Assembly (NCBI RefSeq): GCF_014635825.1
Contig: NZ_BMDO01000002.1
Location: 124,001-188,000 of the forward strand
Direction: 5' to 3'
Source: Mucilaginibacter galii
GTDB taxonomy: Bacteria > Bacteroidota > Bacteroidia > Sphingobacteriales > Sphingobacteriaceae
DNA length: 64,000 nt
Part shown: positions 34,189 to 45,723 of the stretch, piece by piece
Layout of the letters: every line of letters starts with the position of its first letter
How positions within the stretch are numbered: the stretch's first letter is position 1
The notes under the pieces: model-generated
Told to the model about the DNA's origin: nothing
What the model saw: only the letters and a program-made list of their open reading frames with translations
Database searches by the model: none
Program-made: the position numbers and the translations under genes

Positions 34189-34412
34189 TCTGAACCGGAA
34201 TTTTAAGAATTTGCCGAATTGACAGAATTTTTAATCGCTTACAAAATTTAAAGAGATAAGCCGTTAAATAATCAATTCTGGTAATTTTATAAATTCTTAA
34301 AATTCCGGTTCAGATATATAATTTATAAAAGCTTTGCCATCATTAATTCTATTTTTGTGATAGTTGAAATTGATGCCGGTAATTCAATAAATTCTTAAAA
34401 TTCCGGTTCAGA
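34189..34412. repeat. Three copies of a 24-bp repeat, one inverted, before polA
   Basis: The 24-mer starting AAATTCTTAAAATTCCGGTT and ending CAGA occurs directly at 34291-34314 and 34389-34412 and as its complement at 34189-34212. The two direct copies share further sequence on the left (GGTAATT), about 33 of 35 positions in all. Copy 1 with copy 2 could form a long hairpin. The last copy ends 4 bp before the polA ATG, so it forms the 5' leader of that gene. The 232-bp gap between tag and polA holds nothing else. Confidence 0.8.
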
Positions 34413-34416
34413 CAAT

Positions 34417-37230
34417 ATGAAGAAATTATTCCTCCTCGATGGTATGGCCCTGATGTACCGGGCGCACTTTGCGTTAAGTAAAAACCCGCGTTTTACCTCG
34501 GGCGGCTTAAATACATCGGCGGTAATGGGTTTTACCAATACCCTGCTGGATATTTTAAAGAAAGAAAAGCCAACCCACATGGCCGTGGTGTTTGATACCG
34601 ATGCTCCCACCGAACGCCATACCGACTTTACCGCTTATAAAGCTCATAGGCAGGCCATGCCCGAAGACTTATCGGCGGCCATGCCATACGTGATCAAGCT
34701 CATCTTAGGCTTTAACATCCCCGTAATTACTTCAGACGGTTATGAGGCTGATGATATTATAGGCACCTTGGCCAAAAAAGCAGAGCAACGCGGTTATACC
34801 GTATTTTGTATGACACCCGATAAGGACTTTGCCCAGCTGGTATCGCCCAATATTTTTGTTTACAAACCCTCACGGATGGGCAGCGATATTGAAATTATGG
34901 GCGTTGAGGAAGTTAAAGCCAAATGGGAAATTGACGATGTTTGCCAGGTCATAGACATCTTAGGTTTGTGGGGCGATGCGGTGGATAACATCCCCGGTAT
35001 CCCAGGCATTGGTGAAAAAACGGCTAAACTGCTCATCAAACAATACGGATCAGTAGAAAACATCATAGCCCACAGCCACGAGCTGAAAGGCAAAATGCGC
35101 GAAAACGTTGAGAACTTTGCAGAGCAGGGTCTATTATCTAAAAAGCTGGCTACCATATTATTGAATGCTCCAGTTGAACTGGATGAAGAGGGCTTGAAAT
35201 TGTGCGACCCAAGCCGCGATTTATTAGAGCCGCTGTTTGCCGAATTAGAGTTCCGCACCCTGGGCCGCCGCGTATTTGGCGATGATTTCAGCATTACCGA
35301 GTATAAGGCGAGTCCGGGCGGACAACAGGATCTGTTTAGCAACCCGGAACCGGGCACTAACCGTACGCTGCAGGTTGACGTAAGCGACATTGCCGAACCT
35401 GAAATACAGGTAGCATCAAAGAACATCAACAATGTTCCGCACGAATATCACCTGGTAACCACACCCGAACAACGTGTCGAACTAATTGCTTTATTATTGC
35501 AGCAAACCGAAATTACTTTCGATACCGAAACTACCGGCATCGATGCCAATAACTGCGAACTGGTAGGTTTATCATTCGCCATTAAACCCGGCGAGGCCTG
35601 GTATATCCCTGTTTCGGCTAATTATGACGAAGCCAAGGCGGTGGCCGATGAGTTTAAGCCCATTCTGGAAAACGCCAATATTAAAAAGGTAGGTCAAAAT
35701 GTTAAGTATGATATCTTGGTGCTGAAATGGTACAATATTGAAGTAAAAGGCCAGTTGTTTGATACCATGCTGGCGCATTACGTGTTAGACCCGGATACCC
35801 GCCACGGCATGGATATATTGTCGGAGAATTACCTGGGTTACAAGCCGGTTTCTATTACCGAACTCATTGGTCCTAAAGGCAAAAACCAGCGCACCATGCG
35901 CGATGTGGATGTGGAGAAGGTAAAAGATTACGCAGGCGAAGATGCCGATGTTACGCTGCAATTAAAAGAAGTATTTATACCCAAACTACAAGCCGCCGGC
36001 GGCGATCAACTCATTAACGAAATAGAGAACCCACTGGTTTATGTACTTGCCGATGTGGAGTTTGAAGGTGTTAAAATTGATGAAGAAACCTTAGCCGGAT
36101 TCTCTAAAGAACTGGAAACAGATATTAACCGTTTAGAGCAAACCGTGTACGAAAAGGCCGGTGTAAAGTTCAACGTATCATCGCCCAAGCAATTAGGCGA
36201 GGTGTTGTTCGAAAAATTGATGCTCGACCCTAAAGCCAAGAAAACTAAAACCGGCCAGTACCAAACCGGCGAGGATGTGCTGTTGGCCTTAGCCAGCAAG
36301 AGTGATATTGTGCGGGATATATTGGATTTTCGCCAGTTATTAAAGTTGAAATCTACTTATGTAGATGCGCTGCCGCTGATGGTGAACCCCAAAACAGGTC
36401 GCATTCATACCTCGTACAACCAAGCCGTGGCTGCCACTGGCCGTTTAAGCTCTCAAAACCCTAACCTGCAAAATATCCCTATCCGTACCGAAAGGGGACG
36501 CGAGGTACGCAAGGCATTTATTCCGCGCGATGAGAACCACGTGCTGCTCTCGGCCGATTACTCTCAAATTGAACTGCGCATTATTGCCGAAATTAGCCAG
36601 GATCCAAACATGCTGGATGCTTTTGCTAAAAATCTGGATATCCACACCGCTACGGCAGCTAACGTGTATGGCATTGCTTTGGAGGAAGTAACCAGCGAGC
36701 AGCGCCGCAATGCCAAGGCGGTAAACTTTGGTATAATTTACGGGCAGTCGGCCTTTGGCTTATCGCAAAGCCTCGGCATTCCGCGTAAAGAGGCCAGCGA
36801 TATTATTGAGCAATACTTTGTGCAGTTTGCCGGTATTAAAAATTACATGAGCGATACCATGAACTTTGCCCGCGAAAATGGCTACGTGAAAACCCTGATG
36901 GGCCGCCGCCGCTACCTGCGCGATATTAACTCGGCCAATGCCACCGTACGTGGCTTTGCCGAGCGAAATGCCATCAATGCCCCCATCCAGGGTTCGGCTG
37001 CTGATATGATCAAAATAGCCATGATCAACATTCACCGCGAATTAAAAGCCCAAAACCTGGGTACCCGCATGACCATGCAGGTGCATGATGAGTTGGTGTT
37101 TGATGTACCCAAGCATGAAGTAGAAATCATTAAACCCATTATAGCGCACCACATGAAAACCGCCATTAAAACCCAGGTGCCAATTATGGTAGAAATGGGC
37201 GTGGGCGTTAACTGGCTCGAAGCGCACTAA
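34417..37230 (+). CDS. polA: DNA polymerase I
   Basis: The 937-residue protein has all three Pol I parts: a 5'-3' flap nuclease (about 1-295, with VVFDTDAPTERH and YEADDIIGTL), a proofreading 3'-5' exonuclease (about 345-535) with intact ExoI FDTETTG (near 369), ExoII NVKYD and ExoIII YAGEDAD, and the polymerase domain (about 560-937) with motif A LLSADYSQIELR (near 711), motif B RRNAKAVNFGIIYG, and motif C VHDELVF (near 888). It fills gaps in repair and Okazaki fragment processing. The 5' leader is a repeat copy; see the repeat entry. Confidence 0.97.
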   Translation: MKKLFLLDGMALMYRAHFALSKNPRFTSGGLNTSAVMGFTNTLLDILKKEKPTHMAVVFDTDAPTERHTDFTAYKAHRQAMPEDLSAAMPYVIKLILGFNIPVITSDGYEADDIIGTLAKKAEQRGYTVFCMTPDKDFAQLVSPNIFVYKPSRMGSDIEIMGVEEVKAKWEIDDVCQVIDILGLWGDAVDNIPGIPGIGEKTAKLLIKQYGSVENIIAHSHELKGKMRENVENFAEQGLLSKKLATILLNAPVELDEEGLKLCDPSRDLLEPLFAELEFRTLGRRVFGDDFSITEYKASPGGQQDLFSNPEPGTNRTLQVDVSDIAEPEIQVASKNINNVPHEYHLVTTPEQRVELIALLLQQTEITFDTETTGIDANNCELVGLSFAIKPGEAWYIPVSANYDEAKAVADEFKPILENANIKKVGQNVKYDILVLKWYNIEVKGQLFDTMLAHYVLDPDTRHGMDILSENYLGYKPVSITELIGPKGKNQRTMRDVDVEKVKDYAGEDADVTLQLKEVFIPKLQAAGGDQLINEIENPLVYVLADVEFEGVKIDEETLAGFSKELETDINRLEQTVYEKAGVKFNVSSPKQLGEVLFEKLMLDPKAKKTKTGQYQTGEDVLLALASKSDIVRDILDFRQLLKLKSTYVDALPLMVNPKTGRIHTSYNQAVAATGRLSSQNPNLQNIPIRTERGREVRKAFIPRDENHVLLSADYSQIELRIIAEISQDPNMLDAFAKNLDIHTATAANVYGIALEEVTSEQRRNAKAVNFGIIYGQSAFGLSQSLGIPRKEASDIIEQYFVQFAGIKNYMSDTMNFARENGYVKTLMGRRRYLRDINSANATVRGFAERNAINAPIQGSAADMIKIAMINIHRELKAQNLGTRMTMQVHDELVFDVPKHEVEIIKPIIAHHMKTAIKTQVPIMVEMGVGVNWLEAH

Positions 37231-37392
37231 CGATTTAACAAATCCGTCATTGCGAGGTACGAAGACAACCGACCGTAGGGAGCTCATTAATGCCATTAAA
37301 AACAAAAAACTCATTAATAATCTCTGCGGAGGTATTACTTTGTTTTGTGCCCTGTTAGGATTTGGATGTGCTTTGCCTTACGGCAGTGGAGG

Positions 37393-37422
37393 TTACTTTT
37401 CTTTTATACAAAAGAAAAGTAA
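37393..37422. repeat. 13-bp perfect inverted repeat
   Basis: TTACTTTTCTTTT at 37393-37405 faces its complement at 37410-37422 across a 4-nt loop. It looks like a common Sphingobacteriaceae intergenic palindrome and could also terminate polA transcription. Confidence 0.6.
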
Positions 37423-37616
37423 TCAAAAGAAACTTAGCGAAGCGATCTCATGAACATCAAAAACAAACAATTGTGAATAAACTTGCGGCTACGTTTATTT
37501 GCTATGAAAGGTAGTGCTTATATTGAGGCTTATGCTAGCCGCAAAACACTGATGCCGCGGAGATAAAATTTGGGTAGCGCTTAAGTTATATCATTAAGGA
37601 GATGCTCCTTAACTAC

Positions 37617-37674
37617 CCTGTCATGCTAAGCATTCGCCGCTTCGCTAAGTCTTCGACAGGCTCAGACTGACAGG
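37617..37674. repeat. Inverted-repeat element, 58 bp
   Basis: CCTGTCATGCTAAG at 37617-37630 faces CTCAGACTGACAGG at 37661-37674 (11 of 14 pairs). The core has GCTTCGCTAAG. It belongs to the same general class as the TGTCATT-ended elements but is a different subtype. Confidence 0.55.
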
Positions 37675-37690
37675 AGTGGCCAAGTACCGT

Positions 37691-37730
37691 TACTAAGAAA
37701 AGCCAGCTAAACAGCTGGCTTTTCTTAGTA
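37691..37730 (-). terminator. Intrinsic terminator of the GH97 gene
   Basis: A perfect 18-bp stem (37691-37708 with 37713-37730, 4-nt loop) lies 12 bp after the minus-strand stop at 37743; its descending arm is T-rich on that strand. Confidence 0.85.
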
Positions 37731-37742
37731 TCAACACAACAC

Positions 37743-39911
<2,169 letters not shown>

Positions 39912-40077
39912 TTATTAGGGTGGGTTGAAGAAAAATTTAAACAATTAGTTTCTACAACATACTGTAAAACAATGTTTAGCAAATTTATGCCATGTGTATT
40001 AGCCTTTTTTATTTAACGGATATTTAGGCGTTTTTTAAAGATTTACAAAGTGTGTTGCGCTTAACGAAGCTCTAAAT

Positions 40078-42597
40078 TCATTTAACGACATAGTTGGATA
40101 CGGCTATCACAGGTTTACCGGTTTCAGTAATTCCCTGAACAATTATTTGCATTTTGCCTGAGCTATCGGCATTAAAAAAGCTTACATCAGTGCGGCCGAG
40201 CGCACTGGTTTGCAGCATTGGTTCCCAGTGTATTGTGGTGCGGTAGTCAGGAGTTTTAATATTTGCCGGATTGTTATAAATAGGTTTATAAAATTCACGG
40301 GCCTGGTAATAACCGTTAATCTCCATTGATGTTTTGGTAACGTCGGGCCGTTTTAATGCACCTGGTTTTAACGTAAGTTCTAATACATAAATGTCGCCTT
40401 GCTTTAAAGTCATTGAAGTGTATTTCTCTGGCTTAAATAAGATGCCATAAAGATGTTTAAATACAATTTTTGTAACACTCTCAATAGGTAGATCATAGAT
40501 TACTTTACGGTCGGCCTCTGCCGAGGTTTCTTCATAAAGGTTCTCTCGTCCATCAACACTTAACAAAGGCGATATTAGCATCCGCTCAGGCTGGCCGGGA
40601 GGGGTGCTTATCACTCCCGGTATAACAATTCCTGATATAGTATCTGTATTACTTGTCATAGCACCTTTCAAATTTTGCAGCAAATACCATTGCAGTGTTT
40701 TATAAGAATGGTCTTTAGGTGTAATGTTAAATACCTGATCAGGGGCATAAGTTTGAGCTGCATAGTTAGGGGAAGTAGCAATTCTTTCTTTTTTAACATC
40801 TACTTCCTTTAACTTTATGATGCTGCTATTGCGAATAGCTTGCCACTGTTTTGAAGCTTTATTTTGAACAACAGCTAACTGCTGCTGCGCAATTGCCATA
40901 GGTGGCGGAGGCAATGGCTTGACAGGTAGGATATCAGCTTTAATACTATCTACCAAAAGCCAGCCTGTGCTACTCAGATTTTCATTTAAAGCCGATAGCT
41001 CTACATTGCGCGTTCCTTTAACATGTAGTTTGTCAAAACGGTATTTGCCGACACTGTCTGTTATGGCTAAATACATGTGGCTGTCAAGACGTCCTTGTAA
41101 CAAAGTAGCAACCACCCGCTTATTAATTAAAGGCTTATTTGCGAATTTTTGGCGTAGGCGACCGCTTAGCGAAAATCCCTGTTCCGGGGCATAATTAATA
41201 GCAATGTTGGTATCTATCATATGGCGCCATACATAATTGCGCCAGCCTTGCGTAAGCAGTAACTGGTCAAGCTGCTGTAGGCGGTTAACATTGGTCGTAT
41301 CAAAATAACGGTAAACTTGGTTTAAAGGGCCCTTCAACTCCGACTGCAGCAGCATGTATGCTTTAATGTCGCTTTCAGGTTCACCTGCTTCGTTGCTGTT
41401 TACAGCAGCAAACGATAAGTTTGCTTTAACCGGTCTGTAAAATTCGTTTGTGAGCCTTATGCTTACATTCACTTTTTCTTTCGGTTCATAAACAGGCTTA
41501 TTGGTGGCTATGTCTAACCTAAGGTTCTCCGTAGATTCAATGTAAATCAGTCGTTCGGCTTGCGGGCGCTTTTGGGTGTCATAAAGGGTTAAGCTGGCAA
41601 TTCCTTCGGGCAGTACCTCGCTTGCAATGTCAATGGAGTCTTTTACTGCCGTTAGGTTAATGGTTTCGGTAATATAAATTTTGCCGCCATGCTTGCCCAG
41701 CAAGGTTAGAGGTTGCCCCCGCATGGTTTGCAGCGTTGTTTCGTCGCAGCTAATAACCGCTTTAACGTTAGAACCATACCTTACAATTTTTAGCGCCAGT
41801 CCCGACGTTAAAGCAGGTGGTAATTTAAACGAATAGCTTTTACCTGCATAGGTAATAACGGCTTGGTAAGGCATTATGCTCAATGGCCGTAAATTAAACC
41901 GGGCCATGCCTAAGGTATCGCAATTAAATTGTGCAACCGTTTTGCCTGCTGCATCGGTTATAATGCCTTTTACCAATTGAAAATCCACATTGGGTAAAAG
42001 TGCCTCTACCTTTACTGCAACAAGGCTGTTTACACCTTTTACCATTGATCCGCCCTCGGGATAAAAAGTTGCGGTAACTGGCACGATGAGATCGGTTTTG
42101 TTATTTACCGTGTTTGATTTGATATTCGTGTTATCGGCGATTTTCTTATTTTTTCCTGTTGATGCCAAAACTGTGCTACTGCCGGTGAGTGTAATTAGCT
42201 TTTCGAATATAAAGTCATCTCCAAAGTTGCGCATCCAATTGGTATAGGCGCGCAGGCGGTAATTACCGCTTATCAAAGTATCGGGCAGTGAAATGTCGGC
42301 ATAGCCCAGTCCGCCTGTAAGTAAGATAGTTTGGCGGCTTATTATATTGTTAGCAGGCGAAATAATTTCTACATATAAATTGGCACTTGTAATGGCTAAT
42401 TCGCCGGTTTGGGCGTCGGTTAAATAAGCTTTATACCATAAGGTGTCTCCTGCGGCATAAAGTTCGCGGTCGGTATGCAGATAAACTTTCTCAAAAAACA
42501 GCTTAAAGTTAGCAAGGGGTGTGCGTTGTGCACAAATCTTATGACTGCATATAAATAAAAGCGTAACAAGAAGCCATCTTAAATTAAATACGTTCAT
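40078..42597 (-). CDS. Large secreted protein with MG2-like (alpha-2-macroglobulin) repeats
   Basis: The 839-residue protein begins with a Sec signal (about 1-23, ending KICAQ). The next part, KVYLHTDRELYAAGDTLWYKAY, is the hallmark of MG2 domains (VYxHxDRxxYxxGDT) also seen in alpha-2-macroglobulins. A second MG-type block starts near 370 (NKPVYEPKEKVNVSIRL), followed by a carboxypeptidase-regulatory-like segment. The C-terminus (LKQGDIYVLELTLKPG) has no TonB barrel, though TonB plug-like residues may be present. Such proteins are common in Bacteroidota and have no proven role; surface anchoring is likely. The 232-bp gap to the GH97 gene on the left is A/T-rich and empty. Confidence 0.75.
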   Translation of the reverse strand: MNVFNLRWLLVTLLFICSHKICAQRTPLANFKLFFEKVYLHTDRELYAAGDTLWYKAYLTDAQTGELAITSANLYVEIISPANNIISRQTILLTGGLGYADISLPDTLISGNYRLRAYTNWMRNFGDDFIFEKLITLTGSSTVLASTGKNKKIADNTNIKSNTVNNKTDLIVPVTATFYPEGGSMVKGVNSLVAVKVEALLPNVDFQLVKGIITDAAGKTVAQFNCDTLGMARFNLRPLSIMPYQAVITYAGKSYSFKLPPALTSGLALKIVRYGSNVKAVISCDETTLQTMRGQPLTLLGKHGGKIYITETINLTAVKDSIDIASEVLPEGIASLTLYDTQKRPQAERLIYIESTENLRLDIATNKPVYEPKEKVNVSIRLTNEFYRPVKANLSFAAVNSNEAGEPESDIKAYMLLQSELKGPLNQVYRYFDTTNVNRLQQLDQLLLTQGWRNYVWRHMIDTNIAINYAPEQGFSLSGRLRQKFANKPLINKRVVATLLQGRLDSHMYLAITDSVGKYRFDKLHVKGTRNVELSALNENLSSTGWLLVDSIKADILPVKPLPPPPMAIAQQQLAVVQNKASKQWQAIRNSSIIKLKEVDVKKERIATSPNYAAQTYAPDQVFNITPKDHSYKTLQWYLLQNLKGAMTSNTDTISGIVIPGVISTPPGQPERMLISPLLSVDGRENLYEETSAEADRKVIYDLPIESVTKIVFKHLYGILFKPEKYTSMTLKQGDIYVLELTLKPGALKRPDVTKTSMEINGYYQAREFYKPIYNNPANIKTPDYRTTIHWEPMLQTSALGRTDVSFFNADSSGKMQIIVQGITETGKPVIAVSNYVVK

Positions 42598-42824
42598 AAG
42601 GCGGTTTATGGTGGTGGTTATTCAAATGTAACATTTAAACCGGTATACAAGTTGGTATACAGATATTTAAGCTTGCCAATGTGTTGCCAGCATTTCGTGT
42701 TTGAAAGAAAGATTTTATCGTTTCCATGCAATAATTAACACTTTGCCAAAACACATTTTAATACTTACCCGTTGTGTTTTGGTAAGTTAATTTTTACTTA
42801 CCTTGAGCCCATCATCCTTTACTC

Positions 42825-44249
42825 ATGAAAATTTTTCACCTCGCAGCAGAGTGTTACCCGGTGGCCAAAGTAGGTGGCCTGGCCGATGTGGTGGGCGCTT
42901 TGCCCAAGTACCAAAATGAGGCCGGTTTACAAGCCGCAGTAGTGCTGCCTTATTACGATCGCAAATTTGTACAGGAAAACGATTTCGACGTCGTATTCGA
43001 AGCCTCCAACAAACTGGGTAATCAGCGTTACGAATTTCAGATCCTGAAAGAACGTACCAATAAGCTGGGTTTTGAGTTGTACCTCATCTATATTCCCGGT
43101 TTGCTCGACAGGCCGGAGGTATATAGTTACCCCGACGAGCGTGAGCAATTCATTGCTTTCCAACTGGCTTTTTTAGATTGGATTACCTGGTCGCAGCAAA
43201 AGCCCGACATTATTCATTGCCATGATCATCATGTAGGTTTAATTCCGTTCATGCTGCAGCATTCGGCTTTATACAGGCGCTTGTCTAAAACGGCTACCGT
43301 ATTTACCATTCATAACGGGCAATATCATGGAGCTTTTGGTTATGAGAAATTTGATTACCTACCCGAAGTTGATATGCGTTATGCCGGTTTGCTCGATTGG
43401 TCGGGTGGAATAAACCCGCTGGCTTGCGCTATTAAATGTGCCGACCGTTATACCACGGTATCACCCAGTTACTTAGAGGAGCTATCGCAAAACTCTAATG
43501 GACTGGAGTACTTGTTTTTTATGGAACGTTCAAGGGGTTTGGGTATTATAAATGGTATTGATACGGAAGTTTGGAACCCATTTACCGATGCTATGATTGC
43601 CGGTCCTATTGATGCCCTGAATCCAGACAAAGGCAAATTACTGAACAAAAAAGCCCTGTGCAAGCATTTTGGCTTACCTGTAAATAAACCTTTGATCTCT
43701 TTTATTGGCCGTTTAGTAGTGGAAAAAGGGGCGGACCTATTACCGGAAGCGTTTATTGAGAGTTTGAAAGCGCATAAAGGCGAAGTAAATATATTGGTGC
43801 TGGGCGCCGGCGACAAAGAAACCGAAACAGCGCTTACTGCCCTTAACGATGTGTTTCCCGATAATTATAAAACCTATATAGGTTATAACGAGGAACTGGC
43901 ACACCTTATTTACGCCGGTAGCGATTTCTTGCTAATGCCCTCGCGCGTAGAGCCTTGTGGGTTAAACCAACTATATGCACTGCGCTATGGCACAGTACCC
44001 ATAGTGCGCCGTACCGGCGGATTAATTGATACCGTGATAGACTTTGGAGACGAAGATGGTTACGGCATTTGCTTCGATCAAAGTAATACCGATGAAATTG
44101 TTTATTCTATAAGCCGTGCAATTGCACTTTATAAGAACACTGAGCACTTACAGTTGTTACGTAAACGGATGATGGCACTGGATTTTTCCTGGACGCAGTC
44201 GGCCAAACAGTATAACCAATTATATGAAAGCTTAACACCAAAAATATGA
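42825..44249 (+). CDS. glgA: Glycogen/starch synthase (GT5)
   Basis: GlgA adds glucose from ADP-glucose to growing glycogen. The 474-residue GT-B protein has the N-terminal ADP-glucose motif KVGGLADVVGALPK (near 16), the acceptor stretch HDHHVGLIPF, and the C-terminal donor site FLLMPSRVEPCGLNQLYALRYGT in two neighbouring blocks (near 364), with RTGGLIDTV. Its last 4 bases overlap the glgC start (ATGA), so the two are translationally coupled. Glycogen synthesis in this genome therefore depends on the glgA-glgC pair; branching enzyme and phosphorylase genes are elsewhere. Confidence 0.96.
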   Translation: MKIFHLAAECYPVAKVGGLADVVGALPKYQNEAGLQAAVVLPYYDRKFVQENDFDVVFEASNKLGNQRYEFQILKERTNKLGFELYLIYIPGLLDRPEVYSYPDEREQFIAFQLAFLDWITWSQQKPDIIHCHDHHVGLIPFMLQHSALYRRLSKTATVFTIHNGQYHGAFGYEKFDYLPEVDMRYAGLLDWSGGINPLACAIKCADRYTTVSPSYLEELSQNSNGLEYLFFMERSRGLGIINGIDTEVWNPFTDAMIAGPIDALNPDKGKLLNKKALCKHFGLPVNKPLISFIGRLVVEKGADLLPEAFIESLKAHKGEVNILVLGAGDKETETALTALNDVFPDNYKTYIGYNEELAHLIYAGSDFLLMPSRVEPCGLNQLYALRYGTVPIVRRTGGLIDTVIDFGDEDGYGICFDQSNTDEIVYSISRAIALYKNTEHLQLLRKRMMALDFSWTQSAKQYNQLYESLTPKI

Positions 44250-45508
44250 ACTCCAAAGTAATCAGCATTGTACTTGGCGGGGGCCAGGGAACACGTTTAT
44301 TTCCGCTAACGGCAACCCGTTCCAAACCAGCTGTACCTATTGCCGGTAAATACCGGCTGGTTGATATTCCAATATCTAATTGTTTGCATTCGGGCTTTGA
44401 GCGCATTTTTGTTTTAACGCAGTTTAATTCGGCATCGCTTAACAAACACATTAAAAATACCTATCACTTCAGCAGTTTCAGCGATTCGTTCGTTGACATT
44501 TTAGCTGCCGAACAAACGCCATCTAACGTAGGTTGGTTTCAAGGTACGGCCGATGCGGTAAGACAAAGTTTGCATCACCTGTCGGTTCATGAGTTTGATT
44601 ATGTGCTCATCCTCTCCGGCGATCAGCTTTACCAGCTTGATTTTAAAGATATGGTGACCAAACATATAGAAAGCAGGGCCGAAATATCTATTGCCACTAT
44701 ACCTGTACATGCCAACGATGTACCAGGGTTTGGTATTTTAAGAACCGATAACGAGAGCCTGGTTACCGATTTTATTGAAAAACCTCAAAGCAATTTTGAA
44801 AGCTGGGCTTCAGACGTAAGCAGTGAAATGGCCGGTCAAGGCCGCTACTACCTGGCATCAATGGGGATCTACATTTTTAACCGTAAAGCCCTTTATGAGT
44901 TACTTCAAGGGAACGATCACCCCGATTTTGGTAAAGAGATCATCCCGCAATCTATCAATACCCACAGGGTAGCCAGCTACCAGTATGAAGGTTATTGGGA
45001 AGATATTGGTACTATCCCTTCGTTTTTTGAGGCCAATTTGGGCTTAACAGATGATATTCCGCAGTTTAACCTGTTCGATAAACGCCACATTTTTACCCGG
45101 GCACGTATGCTGCCGCCCTCTAAAATATCGGGTACTTTGTTAGAGCGTTCTATTATTGCTGATGGTTGTATTATCAGCGCATCTAAAATAACCCGTTCCA
45201 TTATAGGTATACGTACCCGCATTGGTTTTGATACCGAAATAGAGAACTGCTACATTATGGGTGGTGATGTTTACCAAACGCTTGAGCAGATAGCCGAATC
45301 GAAAGAAAGCGATACGCCTATTATGGGCATTGGCGACCGTTGCAAAATTAAGAATGCTATTATTGATAAAAACGCTTATATAGGTAACGATGTGTGCATT
45401 AATTGTGGCCATAAGCTGGAAGACGGCGACTATGGCGCCTACACCGTTCAGGATGGTATTGTGGTAGTTAAGAAACGTGCCGTTATTCCTAACGGAACAG
45501 TAATTTAA
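44246..45508 (+). CDS. glgC: Glucose-1-phosphate adenylyltransferase
   Basis: GlgC makes ADP-glucose from ATP and glucose-1-phosphate, the controlled step of glycogen synthesis. The 420-residue protein has the nucleotidyl motif LGGGQGTRLFPLTATRSKPA (near 10), IPISNCLHSG, the catalytic Asp in LILSGDQLYQLD (near 122), a substrate stretch FIEKPQ, and a C-terminal left-handed beta-helix with GDRCKIKNAIIDKNAYIG hexapeptides, the usual allosteric part. It starts inside the glgA stop and ends at a strong terminator. Confidence 0.96.
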   Translation: MNSKVISIVLGGGQGTRLFPLTATRSKPAVPIAGKYRLVDIPISNCLHSGFERIFVLTQFNSASLNKHIKNTYHFSSFSDSFVDILAAEQTPSNVGWFQGTADAVRQSLHHLSVHEFDYVLILSGDQLYQLDFKDMVTKHIESRAEISIATIPVHANDVPGFGILRTDNESLVTDFIEKPQSNFESWASDVSSEMAGQGRYYLASMGIYIFNRKALYELLQGNDHPDFGKEIIPQSINTHRVASYQYEGYWEDIGTIPSFFEANLGLTDDIPQFNLFDKRHIFTRARMLPPSKISGTLLERSIIADGCIISASKITRSIIGIRTRIGFDTEIENCYIMGGDVYQTLEQIAESKESDTPIMGIGDRCKIKNAIIDKNAYIGNDVCINCGHKLEDGDYGAYTVQDGIVVVKKRAVIPNGTVI

Positions 45509-45527
45509 CTAAGCGAGGTATAAGCAT

Positions 45528-45563
45528 AAAAAATCCCGGTCTGTAAACAGGCCGGGATTTTTT
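45528..45563 (+). terminator. Intrinsic terminator of the glgAC operon
   Basis: A 16-bp stem with one G-T pair (45528-45543 with 45548-45563), 4-nt loop and T-run, 20 bp after the glgC stop. Confidence 0.85.
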
Positions 45564-45603
45564 GTTTGAGTTGTTTAAAAACGTTTGAAGTTGATAAAAA
45601 CCC

Positions 45604-45686
45604 ATATCATTGCGAGCGATAGCGGGGAAATCTCGTTTAGACTGGTCGCCGTGAGATTGCCACGCTATCTCTCCTCGCAATAACAT
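45604..45686. repeat. REP-like inverted-repeat element, 83 bp
   Basis: ATATCATTGCGAG at the left end faces CTCGCAATAACAT at the right end (two mismatches), with GATAGCG-type core sequence shared with the 28336-28425 copy. It lies between the convergent glgC and the UPF0173 gene. Confidence 0.7.
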
Positions 45687-45723
45687 TTAAATTTTTAAAC
45701 AGCTTTCAACTGTAAGCGATCAC

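Larger units (their letters stand above)
37231..37690. other. Intergenic stretch with several palindromes, no gene
   Basis: Downstream of polA I see a half-copy of the REP-like family (37246-37264), a 13-bp perfect hairpin (37393-37422), an 8-bp hairpin TTAAGGAG/CTCCTTAA (37594-37612), and another inverted-repeat element (37617-37674). Reading frames here lack coding character. Confidence 0.6.

Noticed and set aside
37250..37453. 67-codon plus-strand ORF after polA
   Set aside because: It runs through REP-like sequence and the 13-bp palindrome, and its residues (CGGITLFCALLGFGCALPYG) are translated repeat DNA with no family resemblance.
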